DNA of 15,827 nt from Aquiluna sp. (GCA_016780945.1 JADHKY010000012.1:1-15827); one strand, 5' to 3'; positions 1 to 6,541 are shown, counted from the first letter of the stretch. Notes: generated by a model from the letters alone, not told the origin. Translations and numbers: made by a program.

Positions 1-1042
1 GCATTGCCTGCACACCCTCCATGTCTCCAGCGAACTTGATTAGGTCCTTACCACCGTCATTGTTTGAACCATTCTTTGCAACACAGAAACCATCGATTGG
101 AGCGTCGACTGTGTCGCGTCCGTGGTCTGGGTTGATCTCAGGGAATGGGACGATCATTAGGTCGTCGTAGTCTTCCTGGCTCTGCTCGAGGAAGTTACTA
201 CCGAACCATGAACCGTTCATGAAGAAGCCGGCCTGACGCTGCAACAAAAGCTGCATTGCGCCATCCCACTCGAGGTCAAGAACGTTGGTGTTCTGGTTAG
301 GAAGCAGCATCTCCCAGTGACGGAAGACTTCCTTGACTCTGTCGTCGGTCCACTTCTCGCGGCCACCTAGTAGGTCGACGTGGAACTGGTATCCGTTGAT
401 ACGAGCGTTGAGAATGTCGAATGTTCCCATTGCTTCCCAGCCACCCTTGTCTGCTGAGGCAAGACCGATTAGGCCCTGACCCTTCAGCTCTGCAAGGGCT
501 CCCATGAAGTCATCCCAGTTGTAGATGTCTTCTGGGTTCATTCCGATCTCAGCCATCATTGACTTGCGGAAGTGAAGACCCCATGGGTACCAGCTCTGTG
601 GGACAAAGTACTGCTTGCCGTCTAGACCGGTTGAAGCAATCTTGTAGCTCTCGTTGTACTGGTCACCAATTTCATCCCAAACGTCTGAAATGTCTACCAG
701 CAGGTCCTGAGCGGCGAAGAACTGCATACGGAATCCAGCCATCCACTGGAAGCAGTCATCAGGAGTTCCCTGGAGGTACTGCGACAAGTTGTTCTGGAAA
801 GCGTTGGACTCGGTTGCGTTGTAAGTAACCTCGTTGCCAGTCTTGGCTGTGTAAGCGTCAACCAGACCCTTTAGCTGGATGGTTGGGGGCTCGTCGACGG
901 TGCGGGCACCAAACGAGACGGGACCGGCGCCACTTGCGCAACCTGCGAGCATTGTGGCACCAGCGATACCGAGACCACCAGCTGCCGCACCCTTAAGAAC
1001 TAGGCGACGGTCAACTTCGTGGTTCGAGATTTTGTTCAGCAT
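1..1042 (-). CDS. Extracellular sugar-binding lipoprotein of an ABC transporter (C-terminus cut by window edge)
   Basis: Solute-binding protein of the bacterial extracellular family 1 (carbohydrate ABC uptake), acting outside the membrane. The start at 1042 follows an AGGAGG ribosome site at 1047-1052. The 347 visible residues begin with a twin-arginine signal (RRLVLKG, residues 12-18), a hydrophobic stretch, and a lipobox LAGC with Cys35 as lipid anchor, so the protein is probably exported folded by Tat and then lipidated. The mature part is rich in Trp, Tyr and Asp, as usual for sugar binders (for example QSWYPWGLHFRKS and GGWEAMGTFDI). Family members are about 420-450 residues long, so roughly the last fifth lies beyond the edge; permease genes would be expected there. 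The ligand cannot be deduced. Confidence 0.93.
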   Translation of the reverse strand, partial: MLNKISNHEVDRRLVLKGAAAGGLGIAGATMLAGCASGAGPVSFGARTVDEPPTIQLKGLVDAYTAKTGNEVTYNATESNAFQNNLSQYLQGTPDDCFQWMAGFRMQFFAAQDLLVDISDVWDEIGDQYNESYKIASTGLDGKQYFVPQSWYPWGLHFRKSMMAEIGMNPEDIYNWDDFMGALAELKGQGLIGLASADKGGWEAMGTFDILNARINGYQFHVDLLGGREKWTDDRVKEVFRHWEMLLPNQNTNVLDLEWDGAMQLLLQRQAGFFMNGSWFGSNFLEQSQEDYDDLMIVPFPEINPDHGRDTVDAPIDGFCVAKNGSNNDGGKDLIKFAGDMEGVQAM

Positions 1043-1078
1043 TGAACCTCCTAATTGGACTCTTGGGAAAAGACTAAT

Positions 1079-1092
1079 CCCCTAAATAGGGG
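1079..1092. promoter_or_regulatory. Palindrome CCCCTAAATAGGGG, candidate operator of the sugar-binding protein gene
   Basis: Perfect 6+6 bp inverted repeat (CCCCTA-AA-TAGGGG), 37 bp upstream of the start codon at 1042 in an otherwise AT-rich promoter region (1043-1142). It is the right size for a dimeric sugar-responsive repressor, but no regulator gene is adjacent. The sequence is seen directly; the operator role is inferred. Confidence 0.4.
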
Positions 1093-1142
1093 TAGCGATG
1101 CTGATTTCATAACAAAATAATCACAAACGAACAATAAAGAAC

Positions 1143-1188
1143 AAGCCCGAACATTTCGGAAAAGTTCCACTCAGGAAATTTGGGGCTT
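1143..1188 (-). terminator. Possible terminator of the flavin monooxygenase gene
   Basis: On the minus strand, AAGCCC (overlapping the stop codon of the 1187-2233 gene) can pair with GGGCTT 34 nt later. An inner ATTTC/GAAAT pairing and a small GGAA/TTCC hairpin lie inside. The U-rich stretch GTTCTTTATTGTTC follows. The stem is interrupted, so this is a modest candidate. Confidence 0.35.
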
Positions 1189-2233
1189 AAACCGCTGCTT
1201 TTTCCTGCGCTACAAGCTCCCTCACCCGAGGTATAACCTGCGTTGCATAGAGCTCTAGCGACTTCATGAGCTTGCTGTGAGGCATGGGGCCGTTTGCATA
1301 CTTGAAATCAAACCTTGAGGCACCCAGTGCAGTAACCGCGTAGGCGATCTTTCTGGCCACCGTCTCAGGCGACCCAACATAGAGCGAGCCGCCATTAACC
1401 TCGGAAATGAAGTGCATCTTGGTTGTTGGTCCCCAACCCCGCTCCTTGCCAATGCGACCAAAAGCTGTTTCGTAATGCGGCCACTGCTCTTCGATGGCCT
1501 GCTCATCGGTCTCTGCGATGTGACCAGGGGAGTGAATGGAAATCGGTTGTTGCTCTTTGCCAAGTTTTGCGAGCGACTCCCTATATAGGTTTGCAAAGGG
1601 AGCAAACCTCGCGGGGTCGCCGCCGATGATTGCAAGTGCCATTGGAATTCCTAAACGGGCAGCCCTTAGAACCGACTCTGGGGATCCCCCCACTCCAACC
1701 CGAAGCGGGATGGCGCCTCGCCCAGTCTTTGGGTAGACCTCTTGATTTGATAGCCCAGCGCGCTTTGTGCCCTGCCAAGTGACGGCGTTCTCTTTGAGAA
1801 GCTCCACGAGTAGCTCGAGCTTCTCTTCGAACAGCACGTGGTACTCGCTGAGGTTGTAGCCAAATAGCGGAAACGATTCAGTAAACGATCCGCGACCTGC
1901 CGTTATCTCAGCTCTTCCATTTGAGAGAGCATCTATGGTTGCGAAGCGCTGGTAAACCCTGACGGGATCTTCCGAGGACAAGACTGTGACGCCAGTGCCG
2001 ATCTTGATTCGGTCAGTGACTGTGGCAATGCCGGCCAGCACGGTGTCGGGAGCGCTCACCGCATAATCGTCACGGTGGTGCTCACCAATGTTGAAGCTGT
2101 CAAAACCCAGCTGCTCAGCATGGACGGCCTCTGCGACCACGTCTCTAATTACCTGACCCGCGCTCTTTAGCTTCCCCGAGTCGTCCAGAGAGATATCGCC
2201 AAAGGTGTCCAGCCCAAAGTGAATTTCAGTCAT
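1187..2233 (-). CDS. LLM-class flavin-dependent oxidoreductase (luciferase-like monooxygenase)
   Basis: A 348-residue TIM-barrel flavoenzyme of the bacterial luciferase superfamily. Supporting features are the N-terminal strand with FGLDTFGD, the region GFDSFNIGEHHRDDYAVSAP (residues about 44-63) that carries the conserved EHH of this group, the TGVTVLSSEDPVRVYQ segment, ATIDALSNGRAEITAGRGSF, and the VGVGGSPESVLRAARLGIP block. Length is typical. It resembles members annotated as FMN-dependent luciferase-like monooxygenases of actinobacteria; whether it uses FMN or F420, and its substrate, cannot be read from sequence. No Shine-Dalgarno lies before the ATG; instead a TAGACT -10 box ends 6 nt upstream, suggesting a leaderless mRNA. 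It sits 35 nt after the VapC-like toxin gene on the same strand but probably has its own promoter. Confidence 0.9.
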   Translation of the reverse strand: MTEIHFGLDTFGDISLDDSGKLKSAGQVIRDVVAEAVHAEQLGFDSFNIGEHHRDDYAVSAPDTVLAGIATVTDRIKIGTGVTVLSSEDPVRVYQRFATIDALSNGRAEITAGRGSFTESFPLFGYNLSEYHVLFEEKLELLVELLKENAVTWQGTKRAGLSNQEVYPKTGRGAIPLRVGVGGSPESVLRAARLGIPMALAIIGGDPARFAPFANLYRESLAKLGKEQQPISIHSPGHIAETDEQAIEEQWPHYETAFGRIGKERGWGPTTKMHFISEVNGGSLYVGSPETVARKIAYAVTALGASRFDFKYANGPMPHSKLMKSLELYATQVIPRVRELVAQEKAAV

Positions 2234-2239
2234 GGAAAT

Positions 2240-2257
2240 AGTCTAGGGGGTCTAGAC
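2240..2257 (-). promoter_or_regulatory. Leaderless promoter and overlapping inverted repeat of the flavin monooxygenase gene
   Basis: The minus strand reads TAGACT at 2245-2240, then 6 nt, then the ATG at 2233; this spacing puts the transcription start at or beside the start codon. TTGTTT 16 nt further upstream can serve as -35. The inverted repeat GTCTAG-GGGGT-CTAGAC (2241-2257) overlaps the -10 box and could be an operator. The T run at 2258-2264 comes before the repeat on this strand, so it is not a terminator for minus-strand transcripts. Confidence 0.45.
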
Positions 2258-2268
2258 AAAAAAACAAG

Positions 2269-2655
2269 CTACGTGGTCGCGTCGACAACCCAATCAAGCT
2301 CCAGGCTCAGAATTTTCTTGTCGGCGGTTATCAAACCAAGCCCATTTGCCCTTGCCACCGCCATGATTTGGCGGTCCATCGGATCTGGGACCTGATGACT
2401 ATGGAAGCTAGCAAACTCACTGGCAGCCGACCGACCGAAGGACAGCTCGCCGAACCCCAACTCGTGCCACCGAGCCACGTCTGCTTTGCCAAAGTTCAGT
2501 TTCCCAGACTTCGACTTGTAGCCAAGTTCGGCAATCGTGATTGTCGAGTAGAAAAGCTCCTCGAACTTCAGCAGATGAAGCGCGCGCCTCCCAAGCCGGC
2601 TGGGCCTTTCGTTCACCCACATGAGGACCTGTGAGTCGAGCAGGAAGCTGCTAAT
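2269..2655 (-). CDS. PIN-domain toxin, VapC/PhdC type, with non-canonical or lost start codon
   Basis: PIN-fold ribonuclease, the toxin half of a toxin-antitoxin pair. The first in-frame ATG (2622) would cut off the first beta strand and the first catalytic acid. Reading upstream recovers SSFLLDSQVLMW, the canonical PIN beginning, so the natural start is near 2655, where the codon is ATT, overlapping the antitoxin stop by one base. From there the protein has 128 residues, typical for the family, with the four acidic positions intact: Asp7 (LLDSQ), Glu43 (TIAEL), Asp94 (PMDRQ) and Asp112 (TADKK). There is no ATG, GTG or TTG between the upstream in-frame stop (2698-2700) and Asp7; a CTG lies at 2643-2641. 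ATT starts are rare, so the toxin may be very weakly translated or silenced by loss of its start, while the body is undamaged. Confidence 0.8.
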   Translation of the reverse strand: MSSFLLDSQVLMWVNERPSRLGRRALHLLKFEELFYSTITIAELGYKSKSGKLNFGKADVARWHELGFGELSFGRSAASEFASFHSHQVPDPMDRQIMAVARANGLGLITADKKILSLELDWVVDATT

Positions 2656-2904
2656 TAAGGAACTCGCCGTATTCGATCGAGTCCAAAAACTCCTGATCTA
2701 GCTTGTCCCACTCCTCATCCGAAATGTAGCCCATGGTGCCTCGGATAACACTAAAGTCGCGGGGCACGGTCCGCTCTCCCGGGCGGAGTGGAACCATCTT
2801 CATGATTACTTTGGCATTTCTGGCGACAAGACCTGCTCGCCAGACTCAACCAGCTTCGCAAGCTTTGAAAACTGAGTTTTTGCCTCGTGCAAATTGACTG
2901 TCAT
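2651..2904 (-). pseudogene. Phd/YefM-type antitoxin split by a single-base frameshift
   Basis: Frame 1 starts at 2904 (alternative ATG at 2910) and reads MTVNLHEAKTQFSKLAKLVE, the classic Phd N-terminal DNA-binding and dimerisation region, then stops at 2806 after 32 residues. In another frame the rest of an antitoxin continues: RNAKVIMKMVPLRPGERTVP and on to EYGEFLN, stopping at 2651. One base missing in the segment 2832-2821 (for example TTGGTCGCC reduced to TTGTCGCC) restores a continuous 84-residue protein, the normal Phd length. The C-terminal half, which in this family neutralises the toxin, could alternatively be started at the ATG at 2803, two bases after the frame-1 stop. This is either real decay, a split but still working antitoxin, or an assembly/sequencing indel. 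The gene follows the zinc-ribbon gene by about 50 nt with no visible terminator between them. Confidence 0.8.
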
Positions 2905-2957
2905 GACCATGAGCCTCAGGTTAGTCCGATTGGGTCAATGAGTGCGGCTGTGGAGAA

Positions 2958-3215
2958 CTACTCTTTAGGTTTTTGCTTCTTTCCCGTGAAGAACTTGTAG
3001 GGGTCCTGAAGCATTCTCGAGACAATACCGATAGGTGAGTTCTCATAACCGACCTGGGTAACCTCGCGAACCTGCTGCTTCATCTCACGCTGTGTTGCTT
3101 GCTGGGTAGCACCACAGGTTAGGCACTTGGTGCCGTACTCGATTTTCCCGACATAGATGGTCTCTCGGCCCTTGTCGGAGTGGCAGAAACCGCAGATCTC
3201 TGGCTTGTCTGCCAT
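2958..3215 (-). CDS. Small zinc-ribbon protein of unknown function at the end of the polyol operon
   Basis: An 85-residue protein with two CxxC knuckles, CGFC (residues 8-11) and CLTC (residues 31-34), separated by a short beta-hairpin segment GRETIYVGKIEYGTK; this is a compact zinc ribbon of the rubredoxin-knuckle kind. The C-terminal half is charged (REMKQQVREVTQ) and ends KKQKPKE, so nucleic-acid or protein binding is possible. It is the last gene of the operon, starting 8 nt after the oxidoreductase stop, with GGAGAG as ribosome site. I do not recognise a characterised family. Its position suggests a part in metabolism or regulation of the same substrate, but nothing in the sequence proves this. 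Confidence 0.75.
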   Translation of the reverse strand: MADKPEICGFCHSDKGRETIYVGKIEYGTKCLTCGATQQATQREMKQQVREVTQVGYENSPIGIVSRMLQDPYKFFTGKKQKPKE

Positions 3216-3223
3216 TTCTCTCC

Positions 3224-4501
3224 TTAGATGCCCAGCTCTTCCTGCATCTTTCGCAGTTTGAAGATGGTGGCATCCTCATCGAGCTCAACATCATCGTAGG
3301 TGACGAGGTGGTCAATCGGGAGATCTCTCTTGGCCACGGCATTTTGTAGCAGGCCAATCGGGACTAAGTTCTCGGCTCTGGCATCATCGACCCGGTCCGC
3401 TACACCGCGAGCCGAGTAGCCACCAATGCCGTCAAATTTCTCCCCGGCCTTGTGTTCTTTCTTGGTCGAGGCAATAACCTCCGTCATCAGGCTGTCGCAG
3501 GTAAGCGTCTCGTAGCCATCGACCAGCATCTTTGCAACAGTCATCGGAGCCTCAACGGATGCTAGGTGGTAGGGGCGGTAGAGAGCAAAGTAGGGCCCTG
3601 GTCCCATTGACAGATAGCTCATCTCCTCTGCCACATAGGGACTGTCGGTCTTGATCACCACAAAGACCCCGGGAGCTACATCACCGGTGCAGTAGTCGAC
3701 GACGCCGGTCTCGTCTAGAACTCCACCCTCGCCTGCTGGCTTGAAGACATCCTGCAGCGTGGTTCTGGAGGCCTGGGGGCCAATCATTCCGCGCTTGGTG
3801 AGCTTTAGACCGGTCGCATTCGCGAGCGCCGCCATCTCAATCATGGTCTTCGAACCGTCAGTAAACGAAGCCAGCATCTTGGGGTTCATGTGCTTCTTGG
3901 CAGCTCGCTCGGCAACGCTGTCGGGGTTCGAGTGTGGCTCAAAAGGATTGTTCTTGCCTTTTCCTGCCATAACTACCTCAAACGACAGATCCCTGGCAAA
4001 GTCCACAAGCTCCTTGGCCTCCGCAGGCTCATCGCCGTTGCAGACGCTATAGAGCACTCCATTTTCCCGGGCAATCTTGTGGAGCATTGGACCCACGGTC
4101 ACATCGGCTTCCACGTTCAAAGTTGCCACGTGCTTCTTGGCCTTGAGGGCGTGATACATCACATCAGCACCAATTGCCGCAACGCCTGTTGCCTCCACCA
4201 CGACATCAACATCGAGGCTCGACGCCACTGAGGCGTCTGTGGTTCCTGCCGGCTTGCCAGCTGCAATTGCTGCGTTCAACTCACCTGCATCGGAGGAAAT
4301 AACTGGATCACCCATCCCCAAATCGTGAAAGGCCTGGGTGATTCGCTCGGGAGCGATGTCTGCAACAACGGCAACCTGAAGACCGAGGCGGTGAGACTGC
4401 GAGGCAAAGCCCCTTCCCATCTGACCGGCCCCCACCAGTGCGATTCTGAAAGGTCTGCCCTGCTTCTCAGCCAGCTCAGCTAGCTTCAGGCGGTACTGCA
4501 T
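3224..4501 (-). CDS. COG4091-family NAD(P)-dependent oxidoreductase with SAF-type C-terminus, relative of DRL (DXR-like)
   Basis: A 425-residue enzyme with an N-terminal Rossmann fold (RIALVGAGQMGRG, glycine motif at residues 24-29; VVADIAPERI as second strand; VVVEATGV), a central catalytic region (ATLNVEADVTVGP, VCNGDEPAEAKELVDFARDL, MAGKGKNNPFEPHSNPDS) and a C-terminal SAF-like domain. This is the architecture called predicted homoserine dehydrogenase with SAF domain. As I recall, Brucella DRL, which converts 1-deoxy-xylulose 5-phosphate to methyl-erythritol 4-phosphate, belongs to this family; other members have unknown substrates. The start is set at 4501, with AAGGAG upstream and TAATG coupling to the EIIA stop; an upstream in-frame ATG at 4570 lies inside the EIIA gene and is unlikely. 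Coupling to the PTS indicates that the substrate is the phosphorylated polyol delivered by it. True homoserine dehydrogenase activity is unlikely here. Confidence 0.85.
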   Translation of the reverse strand: MQYRLKLAELAEKQGRPFRIALVGAGQMGRGFASQSHRLGLQVAVVADIAPERITQAFHDLGMGDPVISSDAGELNAAIAAGKPAGTTDASVASSLDVDVVVEATGVAAIGADVMYHALKAKKHVATLNVEADVTVGPMLHKIARENGVLYSVCNGDEPAEAKELVDFARDLSFEVVMAGKGKNNPFEPHSNPDSVAERAAKKHMNPKMLASFTDGSKTMIEMAALANATGLKLTKRGMIGPQASRTTLQDVFKPAGEGGVLDETGVVDYCTGDVAPGVFVVIKTDSPYVAEEMSYLSMGPGPYFALYRPYHLASVEAPMTVAKMLVDGYETLTCDSLMTEVIASTKKEHKAGEKFDGIGGYSARGVADRVDDARAENLVPIGLLQNAVAKRDLPIDHLVTYDDVELDEDATIFKLRKMQEELGI

Positions 4502-4869
4502 TAGTTGCTCCTTGTGATTTCTAATTTGGTGCCGACGGTTATCTCCGGCAGCTCGACCTGGGCGATGCACACATCGCCAGGTAGGTCGGCCTCTTTGTTG
4601 CCATCGGCCTTGAGATTCAGATGGCCCAGGTTGTATAGGTTGTCATTGGCAACCGAGCCAACCGCCAAAACCTCAAAGCTGTGGCCGTCGATTGAAACCG
4701 TGTCCCCGGGCTTTACTTGACCTTCTTTGTGCTCAACCCTGTGGATAATGCAGAAGGTCTTTAGTTCTTCTGGAGCGCCTTCACCGAAGAAGACGAGCAT
4801 GCCTTCGGCCACAAAAGTCGGGACGAGCTCACCTATCTCGGTGACTGTGCTGCTGTAAAGCACGGTCAT
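4501..4869 (-). CDS. srlB: PTS system glucitol/sorbitol-type EIIA component
   Basis: Cytoplasmic phosphocarrier that takes phosphate from HPr and gives it to EIIB. The 122 residues match the EIIA-Gut family: MTVLYSSTVTEIGE at the start, FFGEGAPEELKTFCIIHR with His43 at the same position as the phosphorylated His of E. coli SrlB, and VLAVGSVANDNLYNLGHLNL. Length is normal. It lies between the EIIB gene (22 nt gap) and the oxidoreductase (TAATG overlap). The family defines a polyol-type PTS but does not fix the substrate. Confidence 0.93.
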   Translation of the reverse strand: MTVLYSSTVTEIGELVPTFVAEGMLVFFGEGAPEELKTFCIIHRVEHKEGQVKPGDTVSIDGHSFEVLAVGSVANDNLYNLGHLNLKADGNKEADLPGDVCIAQVELPEITVGTKLEITRSN

Positions 4870-4891
4870 CGATTCTTATCTTTCTAAGTCT

Positions 4892-5263
4892 TTAGGCTGG
4901 GTTTATGTTGTCCAGCTTCACGCCGGTAACCAAAAGGTCCTCGGTGATGAACATTGCGAGCGGTCCCGCTGGGCTGGTGGCGTGAATGTCCACAGTTGGG
5001 ACCTTCTTCATCGGGTAAACACCGATGCGAGCCGTGCCACCGCAGTCAATAACTGCAACCGCAATCTGATCGAATGGCTTCGAGGAGCTAAAACCGTCAA
5101 ATGCCTCGCCACCGGTTAGTTCTGCAATCCTTGCGGCCAGTGGATGAATACCACCACCGGTAACCGAGTAAATGTATGGGCGATCTGAGGTCGGCTTGAT
5201 GGTCAACGGACCACCCCAGCCACCTGGGCCCTTGTCAATCTTGACTGCCTTGTAATCTGCCAT
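4892..5263 (-). CDS. PTS system glucitol/sorbitol-type EIIB domain as a separate protein
   Basis: A 123-residue cytoplasmic phosphotransfer domain equal to the N-terminal part of E. coli SrlE. Diagnostic blocks are IDKGPGGWGGPLTIKP, the segment VAVIDCGGTARIGVYPMKKV with Cys74 as the probable phosphocysteine, and the tail DIHATSPAGPLAMFITEDLLVTGVK. The second cysteine of the E. coli motif (RCGIYP) is Ile here, which supports Cys74 as the acceptor. In enterobacteria this domain is fused to a membrane domain; here it is free and encoded after that membrane part. AAGGAG lies 7 nt before the ATG. A strong hairpin (5301-5359) lies just upstream. Confidence 0.92.
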   Translation of the reverse strand: MADYKAVKIDKGPGGWGGPLTIKPTSDRPYIYSVTGGGIHPLAARIAELTGGEAFDGFSSSKPFDQIAVAVIDCGGTARIGVYPMKKVPTVDIHATSPAGPLAMFITEDLLVTGVKLDNINPA

Positions 5264-5300
5264 TTTTTGCTCCTTGAACCTCTTTGTTTTGGAACTCTGA

Positions 5301-5359
5301 TTTCGGTGTAATCAGAGGATGGGCCAAATTGCTGACCCATCCTCTGATAACCCCCGAAA
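5301..5359 (-). promoter_or_regulatory. Long intercistronic RNA hairpin between the EIIC' and EIIB genes
   Basis: The arms 5311-5323 and 5336-5348 are a perfect 13-bp inverted repeat (ATCAGAGGATGGG / CCCATCCTCTGAT). In the minus-strand RNA the stem extends inward by three more pairs, including one G-U, to a 6-nt loop, and TTTCGG/CCGAAA (5354-5359 and 5301-5306) closes an outer stem across a small internal loop. No U run follows, so it is not a standard terminator. A barrier to 3' exonucleases or an RNase processing site, setting different amounts of membrane and soluble PTS parts, is more likely. It fills most of the 110-nt gap. Confidence 0.7.
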
Positions 5360-5373
5360 GGATTGTTTTGTTT

Positions 5374-5913
5374 CTAGCTGTACATTCCGAAGCTAGCCAC
5401 GTAAGCAATTACTACGGCTAGCGGACCGGTGATCAGTCTCGAGAAGAGAACTGCTGGAACACCGACCTCGACTGTCTCTGGCTCAGCTTCTCCAAGGGCA
5501 AGGCCCACTGGGATGAAGTCACAACCAACCTGAGGGTTGATAGCGAAAAGAGCTGGAAGAGCCATCTGAGGAGGAATGTTGCCACGGCCGATCTCAACAC
5601 CGAGCAGGGTACCCACAACCTGTGCGATAACCGCACCTGGGCCCAACAGCGGTGAGAGCACCGGAATGGCACAAACTACGGAGACAATCAATAGACCAAC
5701 GATGTTGCCTGCTAGTCCCTTGATGCCGTTGGCAATCACGTCACCAATACCGGTGGCAAGAACCAAACCGATGATGAAGGCGATGAATGCCATGAAAGGC
5801 AGGATGTTACGGATGATGGTGTCGATTGTGTCGCGCCCTGCTTGGTAAAGGGTTCCAACAACTCCACCTACACCGCGGCCAATAGTGACCAGAACTTTAT
5901 TTAGTCCGTCCAT
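5374..5913 (-). CDS. srlE: PTS glucitol/sorbitol-type membrane component, equal to the C-terminal domain of SrlE
   Basis: A 179-residue inner-membrane protein with several hydrophobic helices (ILPFMAFIAFIIGLVLATGI, IVGLLIVSVVCAIPVLSPLL and LAVVIAYVASF) and the family blocks GPGAVIAQVVGTLLGVEIG and PQMALPALFAINPQVGCDFIPVGLALGEAE. It corresponds to the membrane half of E. coli SrlE without the N-terminal EIIB domain, which is encoded separately downstream. It forms the polyol channel with the 195-residue EIIC partner. ATG overlaps the stop of the upstream EIIC gene (TAATG), indicating translational coupling. The symbol is used only for this part of the fused protein. Confidence 0.9.
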   Translation of the reverse strand: MDGLNKVLVTIGRGVGGVVGTLYQAGRDTIDTIIRNILPFMAFIAFIIGLVLATGIGDVIANGIKGLAGNIVGLLIVSVVCAIPVLSPLLGPGAVIAQVVGTLLGVEIGRGNIPPQMALPALFAINPQVGCDFIPVGLALGEAEPETVEVGVPAVLFSRLITGPLAVVIAYVASFGMYS

Positions 5914-6500
5914 TAGGCTTTCGCTTCCTTCCTAGCTAGCATCCGGGCGGTGATCCATTCGGTCACGATGCCTAGGATGAAGATGACTACAAGTCCAACC
6001 AGTAGGAATCGCAGGGCAAGGTCACCAAGACCAAGGCCGAGCTGTGTAATTCCCGCTGCGATACCTAGGTAAACGAAGAGCTCACCTGGGTTAGCGTGTG
6101 GGAATAGACCCGTGATTGGGTGAACGTACGAAACCGCTGAATCGTAGAAAGCGGGCTTGTAGCGTTCGGGTAGGAAACGACCCATGGTGTAAGCCATTGG
6201 GTTCGTTAGGAAGAACACTGCCAAGAAAGGCAGCACCATATAGCGGACTGGGTACCAAATGAGACCGGGCTGCGCGGCTTTCTTACCGAGCGTTTCGATC
6301 TTCTCTGGTCCAATTAGTCGGATGAGAGCGTTCACAGCTGTGAGCAGAACAACCAGGGTCGGAAGGATTCCTCCCATGAGGCTAAAGAAGACCTCACCAC
6401 CTTGGTTGAAGATACCAATGAAGTATTCAGCTCCACCTGCAATCGCTCCCCATACGCCTTCCGGTTCGGCAACCGTGTCAGCGCTGGCGAATAAATTCAT
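5913..6500 (-). CDS. srlA: PTS glucitol/sorbitol-type EIIC component
   Basis: A 195-residue membrane protein close in length to E. coli SrlA (187). The family blocks are GGAEYFIGIFNQGGEVFFSL, LPTLVVLLTAVNALIRLIG, MVLPFLAVFFLTNPMAYTMG, the segment FLPERYKPAFYDSAVSYVHP, and GLFPHANPGELFVYLGIA. The start is placed at 6500 because AAAGGAGGG lies just before it; an in-frame ATG at 6530 is inside the leader palindrome and lacks a ribosome site. The 91-nt gap to gutM holds two inverted repeats and an operator-like site, so the PTS genes may have an internal promoter. Confidence 0.93.
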   Translation of the reverse strand: MNLFASADTVAEPEGVWGAIAGGAEYFIGIFNQGGEVFFSLMGGILPTLVVLLTAVNALIRLIGPEKIETLGKKAAQPGLIWYPVRYMVLPFLAVFFLTNPMAYTMGRFLPERYKPAFYDSAVSYVHPITGLFPHANPGELFVYLGIAAGITQLGLGLGDLALRFLLVGLVVIFILGIVTEWITARMLARKEAKA

Positions 6501-6521
6501 CAACCCTCCTTTGGATCGAGA

Positions 6522-6541
6522 CACGGTCATCTTTGACCGTG
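6522..6541. promoter_or_regulatory. Perfect inverted repeat in the leader of the EIIC gene
   Basis: CACGGTCA-TCTT-TGACCGTG: two 8-bp arms around 4 nt, about 20 nt before the EIIC start. As RNA it would form a stable small hairpin just upstream of the ribosome site; as DNA it has the size of a dimer operator. Twelve nt away lies a second repeat, GCTAGC-GG-GCTAGC (6553-6566). The function is inferred only. Confidence 0.5.

Noticed and set aside
559..1085. Two plus-strand open frames opposite the sugar-binding protein.
   Set aside because: They are antisense shadows; the minus strand has a complete signal peptide, ribosome site and family similarity.
2241..2264. Inverted repeat next to a T/A run as an intrinsic terminator.
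   Set aside because: On the minus strand the T run precedes the repeat, and the repeat overlaps the -10 box of the monooxygenase gene; no plus-strand gene ends here.
4502..4570. Longer N-terminus for the COG4091 oxidoreductase.
   Set aside because: The extra residues lie inside the EIIA gene, do not resemble the family, and the ATG at 4501 has its own AAGGAG.
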